Source of the DNA: SZUA-584 sp964441275
Lineage (GTDB): Bacteria; Bacillota; Clostridia; Christensenellales; SZUA-584
Assembly: GCA_964441275.1 (NCBI GenBank)
Contig: CAYTUG010000005.1
Location: 29,592-93,591, forward strand
Direction of reading: 5' to 3'
Length of the DNA stretch: 64,000 bases
In this document: piece by piece, positions 45,101 through 52,345 of the stretch
Position numbering within the stretch: the first letter of the stretch is position 1
Layout of the letters: each line of letters opens with the position of its first letter
The notes under the pieces: generated by a model
What the model saw: only the letters and a program-made list of their open reading frames with translations
Told to the model about the DNA's origin: nothing
Databases searched by the model: none
Translations under genes and position numbers: made by a program

Positions 45101-45882
45101 ACGCCATCCCTTCTCATAACTTTATCGTTGAAATCCTCTTCAAAAAAAGGTGTTATAGGCGGCGCAAAAACCTCGTAAGCCGTATCATAATCCCCGTTTT
45201 TCCCAATACGTATTACGCCTTTTTTATGCAAGTGGTCAAGCAACGTACAGCTATCGCCAATATCAGCGTCCAATGCATTATAGCATATGTAAAACGCATC
45301 GTTTACCGAGAACAAATCGTTTTCGGCTATCTTGTAATTTTTAGATATTAAGCACTTTTCAATCGCCGTTTGCCGCACATTTTGTATATCAATATCGCTT
45401 TTGTTTCCTCCTACAAAATCTAACGCCCTTATCAGAGATAACAGAAAAGTATCGGCATCGCAAATCTCTTCCTCCATAAAGTGGTTATCGGAAGCGCCTT
45501 CAATTATATTATAGTGATACAGGTAGCTTATTGTTTTTTCGTTTTTGTCGGTTAAATCGATAAACGGGTGCGGATATTCGCTGTTTTGGGCGGCTTTTGT
45601 AAGGCCTGTAATATCTAAAATTATTCTTGCCGCGACAATTCGCGAAACATAATGATCTGCAAAATATTTGCCGGTATCTATGATTCCATACTCTATCAAA
45701 TACTGCGCAGCTTCATTTAGCTCATCCCGGGTTGCGGCTGCGGGTAGCGCGTTCTGGGTCAATACCGGTTTTATTTCCGCTTCTTTATCCTCTTTAGGGT
45801 TTTCGTTAAAGGTGAAACACAAAATAAGAGATATAACGATACCTACTGAAAATATAACCAAAAAGAATTTATATCTATTCAT
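42121..45882 (-). CDS. Large surface SGNH O-acetylesterase with SLH-like modules
   Basis: 1253 residues from an ATG at 45882 (GAGG 5 nt upstream). N-terminal TM/signal anchor (FFLVIFSVGIVISLILCF); SLH-like segments near 50-210 (LIEYGIIDTGKYFADHYVSR, HPFIDLTDKNEKTISYLYHY); a laminin-G-like sandwich near 235-485; a second SLH-like set near 500-650. A sialate-O-acetylesterase-type SGNH hydrolase at about 665-1010 has the Ser in FVLAGQSNAEW (near 753), YQGENSAH, and the Asp/His pair in DPFDIHPTN (near 980). A C-terminal beta domain follows. It is first in the exopolysaccharide operon and behind its promoter, so removing O-acetyl groups from the polymer or the wall is a plausible job. Confidence 0.85.
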   Translation of the reverse strand: MNRYKFFLVIFSVGIVISLILCFTFNENPKEDKEAEIKPVLTQNALPAAATRDELNEAAQYLIEYGIIDTGKYFADHYVSRIVAARIILDITGLTKAAQNSEYPHPFIDLTDKNEKTISYLYHYNIIEGASDNHFMEEEICDADTFLLSLIRALDFVGGNKSDIDIQNVRQTAIEKCLISKNYKIAENDLFSVNDAFYICYNALDADIGDSCTLLDHLHKKGVIRIGKNGDYDTAYEVFAPPITPFFEEDFNDKVMRRDGVYKNYSPYWMGSRVKGADNCITKDSRLQISGTDQNLINDQQIALQKSHMQGNESYGMTFTVNIGRMGNEGSQDRVIFRVIPRTADKEFTKYYAINYYMVLPLGDFESNLARCKWSITNTNAPSGTAPLAEAYYLLKEDVDYTARLSITNTDGGNVHIEFYIDGADRVDKQNEPLLKYTDSSEYKIMQSATGPAFGISGNKVDGWGLSSCVKFDDVKIYDTQSFSNQTEQLAAFAQTPVAINENKKNACQLRYLVNHGTVKPYKMGLDYIGNVSVKQFLASAMYLNGQYMNYGQTLDQFVDAAYNRIFKGTDAANKTDINRTVTRYEAALIIQKMMPGTDASNRYQSLYKDRLKSDYKNAVYYAVQNSYLLLDNDGCFCGDAFLTRQNLLRVLTLAVDSRLRSKNQPLQLPGIISDYAIFQRNKPIPISGKGMSGDTVTVRFNGQTKTAKVVDGRWRVELDSQPHGGPYRLTIQDSGYTRTFKQIYVGEVFVLAGQSNAEWSLLNSDDNKEALRNFNNQSRVRLYCPDHMRAATPLFNTKTGWEVARDEYSRHIFGESSAVGVFFVDKLTKINPALSNIRIGLIQITYGGASIELFMPNQVYEKYDHTQKDDEFIASGFWNGYMDFIAPYAARALIYYQGENSAHIKYHYEQLLRDYIEAIREEFCDSSLPVMLVQLTGYGENHGQENDSWPIIREIQMRVANTDDNIGLVTAIDLSDADPFDIHPTNKKPIGERLAYLAMNLIYGQEYAKQSPSMTDYALDGNVYRITVAAQELSIKQDAFGSVSFEILNAGGQWIPAQAKTQGNTVLVWDEYTAEPKGVRYAWANYPCACLFDQQGLPVLPFNTTKDLNTTAYAQGISTNSHYIKKAYHLLDDNDVIINITRNNQIRYVKVVNAYLVELNDEDILGQAAGDQIIMLKRQPDLICEAGTTDQIIKCTAHGLSQGDWIRNVKRGTLTKVLEVIDDNAIRIGALAGQTAGQTLEVYKNTGMVTAE

Positions 45883-45920
45883 TCGCACCTCAATACAGCA
45901 AAGAAATAGAGTTTAATACA

Positions 45921-45949
45921 ATTATACAGTCCCGAATACTCATTAACAA
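45921..45949 (-). promoter_or_regulatory. Promoter of the exopolysaccharide operon
   Basis: On the minus strand TTGTTA (45949-45944), 17 nt, TATAAT (45926-45921), 39 nt upstream of the first gene. No other promoter of comparable quality is seen inside the tightly packed operon. Confidence 0.75.
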
Positions 45950-46245
45950 TAACTTTTCTGCATTTGATTGCTAATAATATGTGTTTTGTGATTTCTTAGC
46001 ATGACCCGGTATTCTTGTTCTTTTCAATCGTCCGGCTTGCTTATAAAACAACTGCAATTGGCTAATCCGCACACCATATCCTTAAAAACAACATATTATC
46101 ATTTTGAAATCATTATTCAATATCTGCAACACATTATTACACATCATTCATTAATTAACAAGTAATATATTTAATACATTTGTTAGGTATTCTAACTATT
46201 TTCATATCAGCTGCAAAATGATATCCGCATAACAGCCCGCGCATT
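45950..46245. other. AT-rich intergenic region
   Basis: No gene. It contains GTTAG-gtatt-CTAAC (46182-46196), the same half sites and spacing as the inner part of the acc operator, but not next to a recognised promoter. Confidence 0.4.
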
Positions 46246-47253
46246 TCATAAACCTAATATTTGTTTCTTCTTTGCGGCAAATTCCTCCTGCGTGATAACC
46301 CCATCATCGAGCAACTCTTTGAGCTGTTTAAGGTTTTCTATGTATTCGGGAACCGCAAAACTTCCCGTATCGCTTACAGATATGAAATTTATTCTATCCT
46401 GCATTAAAAAACAAGCTATTATAGGTATAAACATACCGAGTACTAAACAAGTTATTTCCATATCCGAAGCGTTTAGATTTTTTGATTTTGTTAGGGAATC
46501 TATGCGTTGTCCATGTTTGTAAAACCAATAGATGGAGTAAAACGGAACAAAGATGAACAGTAGCAGTTTTGTTGCGGGGTTATATTGCTCTGCATCAGGC
46601 GCTCTATTAAGATATGAAGTTGTGCGGTATACCCATATAAGATACCAAATACCAAAAGTAAATACGCATAACAGTATATGTTTGCCCATATTAATGTATC
46701 CGGCTTCTTCGCTTGCGTTATCGTATTGTTTCGGTTTGTATGTAAGGGATATGCCGATAAGAATCATTGCCAAGTACAAGAATGGATCTAACATGGAATG
46801 CTGTACGTAAAATGTATTCAGATATGGCCGTTGTAAAACGCTTATGCTGGACAACACCAATGGAATTAATATATAAAATATTCGCAGCTTTTTAAATTTG
46901 CCCTTATCAGAGGAGAACGCGGCAGCTGCCAAAAGCGACCACATCAAAAATGTTAGAAAAAATTCTAAGCCTATAAAAAAATCCGGATATATCAATACGA
47001 ATATAAACAGTTTTATTAGTGAGACACAAGCGGGTATACATAATGCTATCCCAAGCACCATATCATTGCGTCTTAAAAATAAAACAACAGCCGTAAATAT
47101 TAATCCGGCAACCAATAGCAGCTCTAAGATGCTAACGATGTGTACGAATGTCACATAGAAAATACGAGCCGACAAAATGGCTTGAAATATGGCATAGATG
47201 ATTAACAGTATCCCTCCGAGCACTCCCGATATTGGTGTTTTATTGTTATTCAA
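46246..47253 (-). CDS. DUF4234 membrane protein with C-terminal SHOCT domain
   Basis: 335 residues from a TTG at 47253. Five to six TM helices occupy the first 175 residues. A DUF4234 unit follows at about 185-285 (MGKHILLCVFTFGIWYLIWV, FVPFYSIYWFYKHGQRID, ILGMFIPIIACFL-like helix). The C-terminus is a SHOCT motif (IENLKQLKELLDDGVITQEE, FAAKKKQILGL), a short helical hairpin found at the end of many membrane proteins. Function unknown. It is a single gene, separated from gapA by a terminator. Confidence 0.8.
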   Translation of the reverse strand: MNNNKTPISGVLGGILLIIYAIFQAILSARIFYVTFVHIVSILELLLVAGLIFTAVVLFLRRNDMVLGIALCIPACVSLIKLFIFVLIYPDFFIGLEFFLTFLMWSLLAAAAFSSDKGKFKKLRIFYILIPLVLSSISVLQRPYLNTFYVQHSMLDPFLYLAMILIGISLTYKPKQYDNASEEAGYINMGKHILLCVFTFGIWYLIWVYRTTSYLNRAPDAEQYNPATKLLLFIFVPFYSIYWFYKHGQRIDSLTKSKNLNASDMEITCLVLGMFIPIIACFLMQDRINFISVSDTGSFAVPEYIENLKQLKELLDDGVITQEEFAAKKKQILGL

Positions 47254-47588
47254 TTCGTGTTCACGCCTTTCAATTATTCTTTCTTATCAAATTCGTTTAT
47301 CAGACTAAAAAACTCTATGTTTTCAAGCATATACAAAGATTGACCTGTTAAAGCATTGCATGCACAGAAATATTCACATTATTGTAAGCTATATATGCAT
47401 TTGATTGTCACACGCGGCACATGCAATGTCAACAATAAACTTTCGGATTTGTTTGATATTGGTTTTTTAGCGGCCGGACGCAACAGTTTGGCTCCGAAGA
47501 GACGGATAAATTACATCCTTGTAAAAAAAAGAAATATACACAATTTATCCGATCCAATTCATATTCAGTACAGGCGCATTAATTGCGC

Positions 47589-47635
47589 AAAAAAATACCC
47601 CTTTTCGTTAAGTATAAAATCAACGAAAAGAGGTA
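47589..47635 (-). terminator. Terminator of gapA
   Basis: On the minus strand a 14-bp stem (TACCTCTTTTCGTT / AACGAAAAGGGGTA, one G-U pair) with a 12-nt loop, followed by seven T residues, 90 nt behind the gapA stop. The rest of 47254-47588 shows an inverted repeat GGATAAATT/AATTTATCC (47504-47512, 47542-47550) and no gene. Confidence 0.85.
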
Positions 47636-47725
47636 TGCAGTTCTTACAGAACGGTTATGCACTAAACTACTGCGCATACGTAAGCGCCTATGTATAAACT
47701 TTCCGGTGCCGAAAAATACGCAATA

Positions 47726-48736
47726 TTATGCCTTATCCACCTTCGCCATATGCTCAATTAGGCTGAGCACTTTGCAGGAATAACCCCATTCGTTGTCGTA
47801 CCAGGATACGAGCTTTACGAAAGTGGGGCTTAGCATGATGCCCGCTTCCGCGTCAAATATGCTTGTCCTTGAATCGCCAATAAAGTCCGAAGATACAACA
47901 CTGTCTTCTGTATATCCTAATATGCCGGCAAGCTCGCCTTCGGATGCGGATTTCATCTTAGACTTAATCTCATCGTAAGTTGTGGGTTTTTCAAGGCGCA
48001 CAGTTAAATCAACTACCGAAACATCCGCCGTGGGCACCCTAAACGCCATGCCAGTCAACTTTCCGTTAAGCTTAGGTATAACCTTGCCAACCGCTTTTGC
48101 CGCCCCGGTTGAAGAAGGTATTATGTTGTAAGCAGCCCCCCTGCCGCCTCTCCAGTCTTTCTTTGAAGGGCCGTCAACAGTCTTTTGGGTGGACGTTGTA
48201 GCGTGCACGGTTGTCATCAATCCTTCAATTATGCCAAAGTTATCATCAATAACCTTGGCAAGAGGAGCAAGACAGTTTGTGGTGCACGAAGCGTTTGATA
48301 CAACCTTCATATCCGGGGTATACGCGTCTTGATTTACGCCCATAACAAACATAGGGGCATCAGCCGAAGGGGCGGAGATGATAACTTTTTTCGCGCCTCC
48401 CTCAAAATGTGCGCTCGCCTTATCGGTAGTGATAAAAACACCAGTAGATTCCACAATGTATTCAGCGCCGCACGCACTCCACGGAATCTCAGCCGGATTC
48501 ATAGACTGATATACGCAAACCTTCTTATCATTTACAATAATAGCATCTTTTGTACAGCTTACGGTTCCTTTAAAACGCCCGTGAACGGTATCATATTTTA
48601 ACATATAAACCATATATTCGGGGTCGATAAAAGGGTCGTTAACCCCTACAACCTCAATGTTTGGGTTGTCTGCTGCCGCACGGAAAACCAATCTTCCTAT
48701 GCGCCCGAAACCGTTTATTCCAACTTTAATCGCCAT
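47726..48736 (-). CDS. gapA: Glyceraldehyde-3-phosphate dehydrogenase
   Basis: Oxidises glyceraldehyde 3-phosphate to 1,3-bisphosphoglycerate with NAD in glycolysis. 336 residues, normal. The Rossmann start is VGINGFGRIGRLVFRA, the catalytic Cys lies in SNASCTTNCLAPL and the His in VHATTSTQKTVDG; RTGRGA-type RGGRGAAYNIIPSSTGAAKA and the C-terminal SWYDNEWGYS are present. Asp in the NDPF position after the second strand favours NAD over NADP. AAGGAGG precedes the ATG. A single gene with its own promoter and terminator. Confidence 0.97.
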   Translation of the reverse strand: MAIKVGINGFGRIGRLVFRAAADNPNIEVVGVNDPFIDPEYMVYMLKYDTVHGRFKGTVSCTKDAIIVNDKKVCVYQSMNPAEIPWSACGAEYIVESTGVFITTDKASAHFEGGAKKVIISAPSADAPMFVMGVNQDAYTPDMKVVSNASCTTNCLAPLAKVIDDNFGIIEGLMTTVHATTSTQKTVDGPSKKDWRGGRGAAYNIIPSSTGAAKAVGKVIPKLNGKLTGMAFRVPTADVSVVDLTVRLEKPTTYDEIKSKMKSASEGELAGILGYTEDSVVSSDFIGDSRTSIFDAEAGIMLSPTFVKLVSWYDNEWGYSCKVLSLIEHMAKVDKA

Positions 48737-48779
48737 CTAATATTTATCCTCCTTATAGATTACAAATCATCTTTCATAT

Positions 48780-48809
48780 AATATATTAAATAGAATAAGA
48801 ATACAACAA
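48780..48809 (-). promoter_or_regulatory. Candidate gapA promoter
   Basis: On the minus strand TTGTTG (48809-48804), 18 nt, TATATT (48785-48780), about 45 nt upstream of the ATG. Confidence 0.5.
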
Positions 48810-48824
48810 AACTTTTACATTTTT

Positions 48825-50222
48825 TTATGCCGGGTGTATCATATTCTCTTTATCAAGCATTCCGGAATCAATCCCGTACTTATACGAGCGCCTGTATTCA
48901 AAAAATTGGGGCGCAATTTGCGGGAATAATGCGTAAGTTAGCACGTCTTCCTCTTGTTCCATGTACGGCTTAACCGTTTCCCTATAGCTGTCAAGCTCAG
49001 GCGCGATATCGTCAGCCGGCCTGTGTTTTATAACTTTATCGTCCCCTATGCATTTTTTTCTCACATCTTCGTCTACCTCTGCGGGCAGCCTGCCGTATTC
49101 CCCGCGCAGAAGAGCTTTGCTTTCCTTTGTAACCATCTTATAGCGCTCGCCGCTCAAAATATTAAACACGGCCTGAGTGCCCACAATCTGGCTTGTAGGC
49201 GTCACCAAAGGGGGATAACCAAATTCTTCACGCACCCGCGGAACTTCTTGAAGCACAGCGTCAAGTTTATCCAGCGCGCCGGCTTTATCCAATTGGTCTA
49301 TCAGATTGCTGTACATTCCGCCGGGGATTTGATAAATAAGCGTTAAGACATCCACCCCAAGAGCGTTTGTCTTCAAAAACCCGCTTTCAGTAAGCTTAGC
49401 CGCCACACCTTTAAAATGTTTTGCGATTTTATTAAGAAATGCAACGTCCATCCCCGTATCGTATTGCGTTCCTTGAAGCGTTGCCACCAACGATTCCGTA
49501 CACGGCTGTGCAGTACCGTTTGCAAGCGGCGATAAAGCCGTGTCCATAATTTCCGCTCCCGCTTCGATTGCTTTTAAGTACGTCATGTCCCCCACGCCGG
49601 TCGAGTTGTGCGTATGCACATGTATAGGCACCTTTACAACTTTTTTAAGCGCTTTTACAAGCTCGTAAGCTTCATACGGCAACAGCAAGTTAGCCATATC
49701 CTTTATACAGATAGTATCTGCGCCTAATTTTTCTAACTCTGTGGCAAGTTTAACAAAGTATTCTCTGGTATGCACCGGGCTTATAGTATATGAAATGGAA
49801 GGTTCGCAGTGGCCGCCAAACTTCTTTGTGGCAGCAATCGCCCTTTCCATATTGCGTATATCGTTAAGCGCATCGAATATCCGCACAACGTCTATTCCGT
49901 TTTCAATAGCCTTCTGCACAAACAAATCCACAACATCATCAGCATAATGCTTATACCCAAGCAGATTTTGACCTCTTAGAAGCATCTGCATTTTTGTGTT
50001 GGGCATAGCCGCTTTTAATGCGCGCAGCCTCTCCCAAGGGTCTTCATTCAGAAAACGCAGGCATGAATCAAACGTTGCTCCTCCCCACATTTCCAAAGAC
50101 CAGTATCCCGCTTTGTCAAGCATATCTGCCACCGGAAGCATATCCTTTGTCTGCATTCTCGTTGCCGCCTGGGACTGATGCGCATCTCTTAATATAGTAT
50201 CCGTTATATAAACCTTACCCAT
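48825..50222 (-). CDS. oadA: Oxaloacetate decarboxylase alpha / transcarboxylase 5S-type subunit
   Basis: Carboxyltransferase acting on oxaloacetate/pyruvate and the biotin carrier. 465 residues: TIM barrel with TDTILRDAHQSQAATRM, EMWGGATFDSCLRFL, LLRGQNLLGYKHYADDVV, the metal/catalytic region CIKDMANLL and the metal ligands in VHVHTHNSTG-type IHVHTHNSTGVGDM, then the PYC/OADA domain (VPRVREEFGYPPLVTPTSQI). No biotinyl domain is attached; the carrier is the separate gene at 51495. Last gene of the five-gene cluster. It could be read as oxaloacetate decarboxylase alpha, pyruvate carboxylase B or transcarboxylase 5S; the sequence alone does not decide. Confidence 0.9.
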   Translation of the reverse strand: MGKVYITDTILRDAHQSQAATRMQTKDMLPVADMLDKAGYWSLEMWGGATFDSCLRFLNEDPWERLRALKAAMPNTKMQMLLRGQNLLGYKHYADDVVDLFVQKAIENGIDVVRIFDALNDIRNMERAIAATKKFGGHCEPSISYTISPVHTREYFVKLATELEKLGADTICIKDMANLLLPYEAYELVKALKKVVKVPIHVHTHNSTGVGDMTYLKAIEAGAEIMDTALSPLANGTAQPCTESLVATLQGTQYDTGMDVAFLNKIAKHFKGVAAKLTESGFLKTNALGVDVLTLIYQIPGGMYSNLIDQLDKAGALDKLDAVLQEVPRVREEFGYPPLVTPTSQIVGTQAVFNILSGERYKMVTKESKALLRGEYGRLPAEVDEDVRKKCIGDDKVIKHRPADDIAPELDSYRETVKPYMEQEEDVLTYALFPQIAPQFFEYRRSYKYGIDSGMLDKENMIHPA

Positions 50223-50242
50223 TTAACAAACTCCTTTTCTTT

Positions 50243-51460
50243 TTAGGCGCCGAACATTGTCAGCAACACACCGGCGGCAACTGCCGAGCCGATAACCCCC
50301 GCGACATTAGGACCCATTGCATGCATTAACAAAAAATTTGAAGGGTTAGCCTCTTGACCAACTTTTTGAGAAACCCTTGCGGCCATAGGTACCGCGGAAA
50401 CGCCCGCGCTGCCGATTAGCGGATTTATTTTGCCGCCCGAAAGCTTGCACATAATTTTACCAAGTACAACGCCTCCAAACGTTCCGAAAGCAAACGCAAA
50501 CAGACCCATTATAAGTATTCCAAGCGTTTGCAAGTCTAAAAACGTTTGGCCGTTTGCGGTAGCCCCTACCGTTACGCCTAAAAAAATCGTAACAATATTT
50601 ATAAGCTCGTTTTGTGCAGTTTTATTTAACCTGTCCGTCACGAGGCATTCGCGGAACAGGTTGCCTAACATAAGCATCCCCACCAACGGCGCAGCAGCGG
50701 GAAGCAGCAAAGAAATAAATATGGTCACTATTATCGGAAACAGCACGCGTTCCGCTTTGCTAACGGGACGAAGCTGTTTCATAACTATTCTTCGCTCTTC
50801 CTTGGTGGTCAGCATTTTCATTATCGGCGGCTGTATTACAGGCACCAGCGCCATGTACGAATATGCGGCAACCGCTATCGGGCCCAATAGATGCGGCGCC
50901 AATTTGCTGGTCAAAAAGATTGCGGTCGGGCCGTCCGCCCCCCCAATAATGCCTATCGAACCTGCTTCCTGAGGATTAAACCCAAGAAACAGCGCCCCGA
51001 AAAATGCAACAAATATGCCAAATTGTGCGGCAGCGCCAAGCAGCAAACTTTTCGGGTTGGCGATTAGCGGCGCAAAATCTGTCATCGCGCCCACGCCAAG
51101 AAAAATCAGCGGCGGATATATACCGAGCTTAACGCCTTGGTACAGATAATACAGCAACCCTCCGTTGCTTGATTCTAATTCTAAATGTTTAACTATATAG
51201 CCGGTTCCGTCCGCTACCGGCGTTTCAATCAATTGAACCACATCCTGCGGGTGCCCCATAAGGTTTGCGCTCGGCAGGTTCGCTAAAATCATTCCAAACG
51301 CAATGGGCACAAGAAGAAGCGGCTCGAACTTTCTCACTACAGCCAAATAAAGCAATACACACGCTACAAACAACATTACAAGCTGCTGCCATTGCATTGT
51401 AGCAAAACCGGTGCTTGCGAGCAGATCAGACAACGATTCCCATATATCAAAACTTTGCAT
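50243..51460 (-). CDS. oadB: Na+-translocating decarboxylase, beta subunit
   Basis: Integral membrane subunit that decarboxylates carboxybiotin and exports Na+. 405 residues, 9 or more TM helices. Family markers visible are KFEPLLLVPIAFGMILANLP, FLGVGAMTDFAPLIANPK, the conserved Asp-containing IGIIGGADGPTAIFL, and LLPAAAPLVGMLMLGNLFRE with the polar residues of the ion path, ending with HAMGPNVAGVIGSAVAAGVL. It lies between the biotin carrier and oadA genes. Confidence 0.95.
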   Translation of the reverse strand: MQSFDIWESLSDLLASTGFATMQWQQLVMLFVACVLLYLAVVRKFEPLLLVPIAFGMILANLPSANLMGHPQDVVQLIETPVADGTGYIVKHLELESSNGGLLYYLYQGVKLGIYPPLIFLGVGAMTDFAPLIANPKSLLLGAAAQFGIFVAFFGALFLGFNPQEAGSIGIIGGADGPTAIFLTSKLAPHLLGPIAVAAYSYMALVPVIQPPIMKMLTTKEERRIVMKQLRPVSKAERVLFPIIVTIFISLLLPAAAPLVGMLMLGNLFRECLVTDRLNKTAQNELINIVTIFLGVTVGATANGQTFLDLQTLGILIMGLFAFAFGTFGGVVLGKIMCKLSGGKINPLIGSAGVSAVPMAARVSQKVGQEANPSNFLLMHAMGPNVAGVIGSAVAAGVLLTMFGA

Positions 51461-51494
51461 AAGTTTCCTCCTTTAGTATTGTTGCGTTATGCAG

Positions 51495-51887
51495 TTAAGA
51501 TATAACGGCAAGCAAGGTGCCGGAGTCGACAGCCGCACCTTTAGCTACTTCTATACTAACGACTTTTCCGGATACAGGCGCAAGTATTTCGTTTTCCATT
51601 TTCATCGCTTCTAAAATAAACAGCTCGTCTCCCTCGGATACGGTGGCTCCCACCGTTGTTTTTACTTCCCAAATATTGCCCGGCATAGGCGAGTTTATAT
51701 GCGTGCCTTGCGTGGCAGGCGCAGTTTTTGTTGCTGTTTCGGCAACAGGCGCCGCTGCCTTGGGCTCAGCCGCTTTAACGGGAGCGGCAGGCGCCGCAAC
51801 CGGCGATACCGCAACTGTTCCTGCGTCTATTTCCTCGACTTCAACGTTGTAACTAACTCCATTTACATTGATTAAAAACTTTTTCAT
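51495..51887 (-). CDS. Biotin carrier (gamma / 1.3S-type) of the decarboxylase
   Basis: 130 residues. A short N-terminal strand region (KKFLINVNGVSYNVEVEEID), an Ala/Pro-rich flexible linker (about 28-65) and a biotinyl domain with the modified lysine in ILEAMKMENE. It is one of two biotin carriers in the window; the other belongs to acetyl-CoA carboxylase. It would swing between the cytoplasmic transferases and OadB. Confidence 0.93.
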   Translation of the reverse strand: MKKFLINVNGVSYNVEVEEIDAGTVAVSPVAAPAAPVKAAEPKAAAPVAETATKTAPATQGTHINSPMPGNIWEVKTTVGATVSEGDELFILEAMKMENEILAPVSGKVVSIEVAKGAAVDSGTLLAVIS

Positions 51888-51910
51888 AAATATTGTCCTC
51901 TCTTTATGCC

Positions 51911-52330
51911 TTATAATCTTTCTAATAACTGCCGGCTTCGCCCGTTAGCGCTCCAAACAGGTATGTTTGTTTTGGTTCGTTTGATAGATTTTATTACAAT
52001 ACCATTGGAAGCCGTCCCAACGGTGCAATATACTGCGGCGGCTATCGCCGCTATCTCCGCAAAGTTCTCTTCCGCCGGCTTTGCATCAATGTTTTGATTA
52101 TTATTTTTATTATCCGCAGCTATTTTTTTTTTGTTTTTTTTAAATATTTGCGCAAAGCTAATAGCTTTTTCAGTAACTTTCGGATAAACAAGCGTTATAA
52201 AGATTAAAGCTATCAGCGCAACAAACGTTATTATAAGCCCTATAACCGTAACGTTTGCTCCAAGCGCCGCTTTTTCAAGAAACGTGCCTTCGGTAGCGTT
52301 TGATGCAACACTGCTTAACACTGCAAACAT
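51911..52330 (-). CDS. OadG-family small membrane subunit
   Basis: 139 residues. One TM helix at about 25-50 (ANVTVIGLIITFVALIALIF), a basic stretch (FKKNKKKIAADNKN), and the OadG-type C-terminal segment (EIAAIAAAVYCTVG, ending WSANGRSRQLLERL). OadG/MmdD anchors the transferase to OadB and helps assembly. It follows mmdA by 15 nt. Confidence 0.82.
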   Translation of the reverse strand: MFAVLSSVASNATEGTFLEKAALGANVTVIGLIITFVALIALIFITLVYPKVTEKAISFAQIFKKNKKKIAADNKNNNQNIDAKPAEENFAEIAAIAAAVYCTVGTASNGIVIKSIKRTKTNIPVWSANGRSRQLLERL

Positions 52331-52345
52331 ATTATAATCTCCTCC

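Noticed and set aside
30974..45882. Reading the operon as a cellulose synthesis (bcs) locus
   Set aside because: The GT2 has no PilZ domain, the regulator is a degenerate GGDEF protein, and WecB, WsfD and GH26 point to another sugar. BcsB-like is kept only as a fold description.
46182..46196. GTTAG-N5-CTAAC as an operator of the exopolysaccharide operon
   Set aside because: It is more than 230 bp upstream of the recognised promoter and behind the stop of a convergently placed unit; kept only as a note.
47356..47697. Plus-strand ORF downstream of gapA
   Set aside because: It covers the gapA terminator hairpin, and its product looks like translated AT-rich noise.
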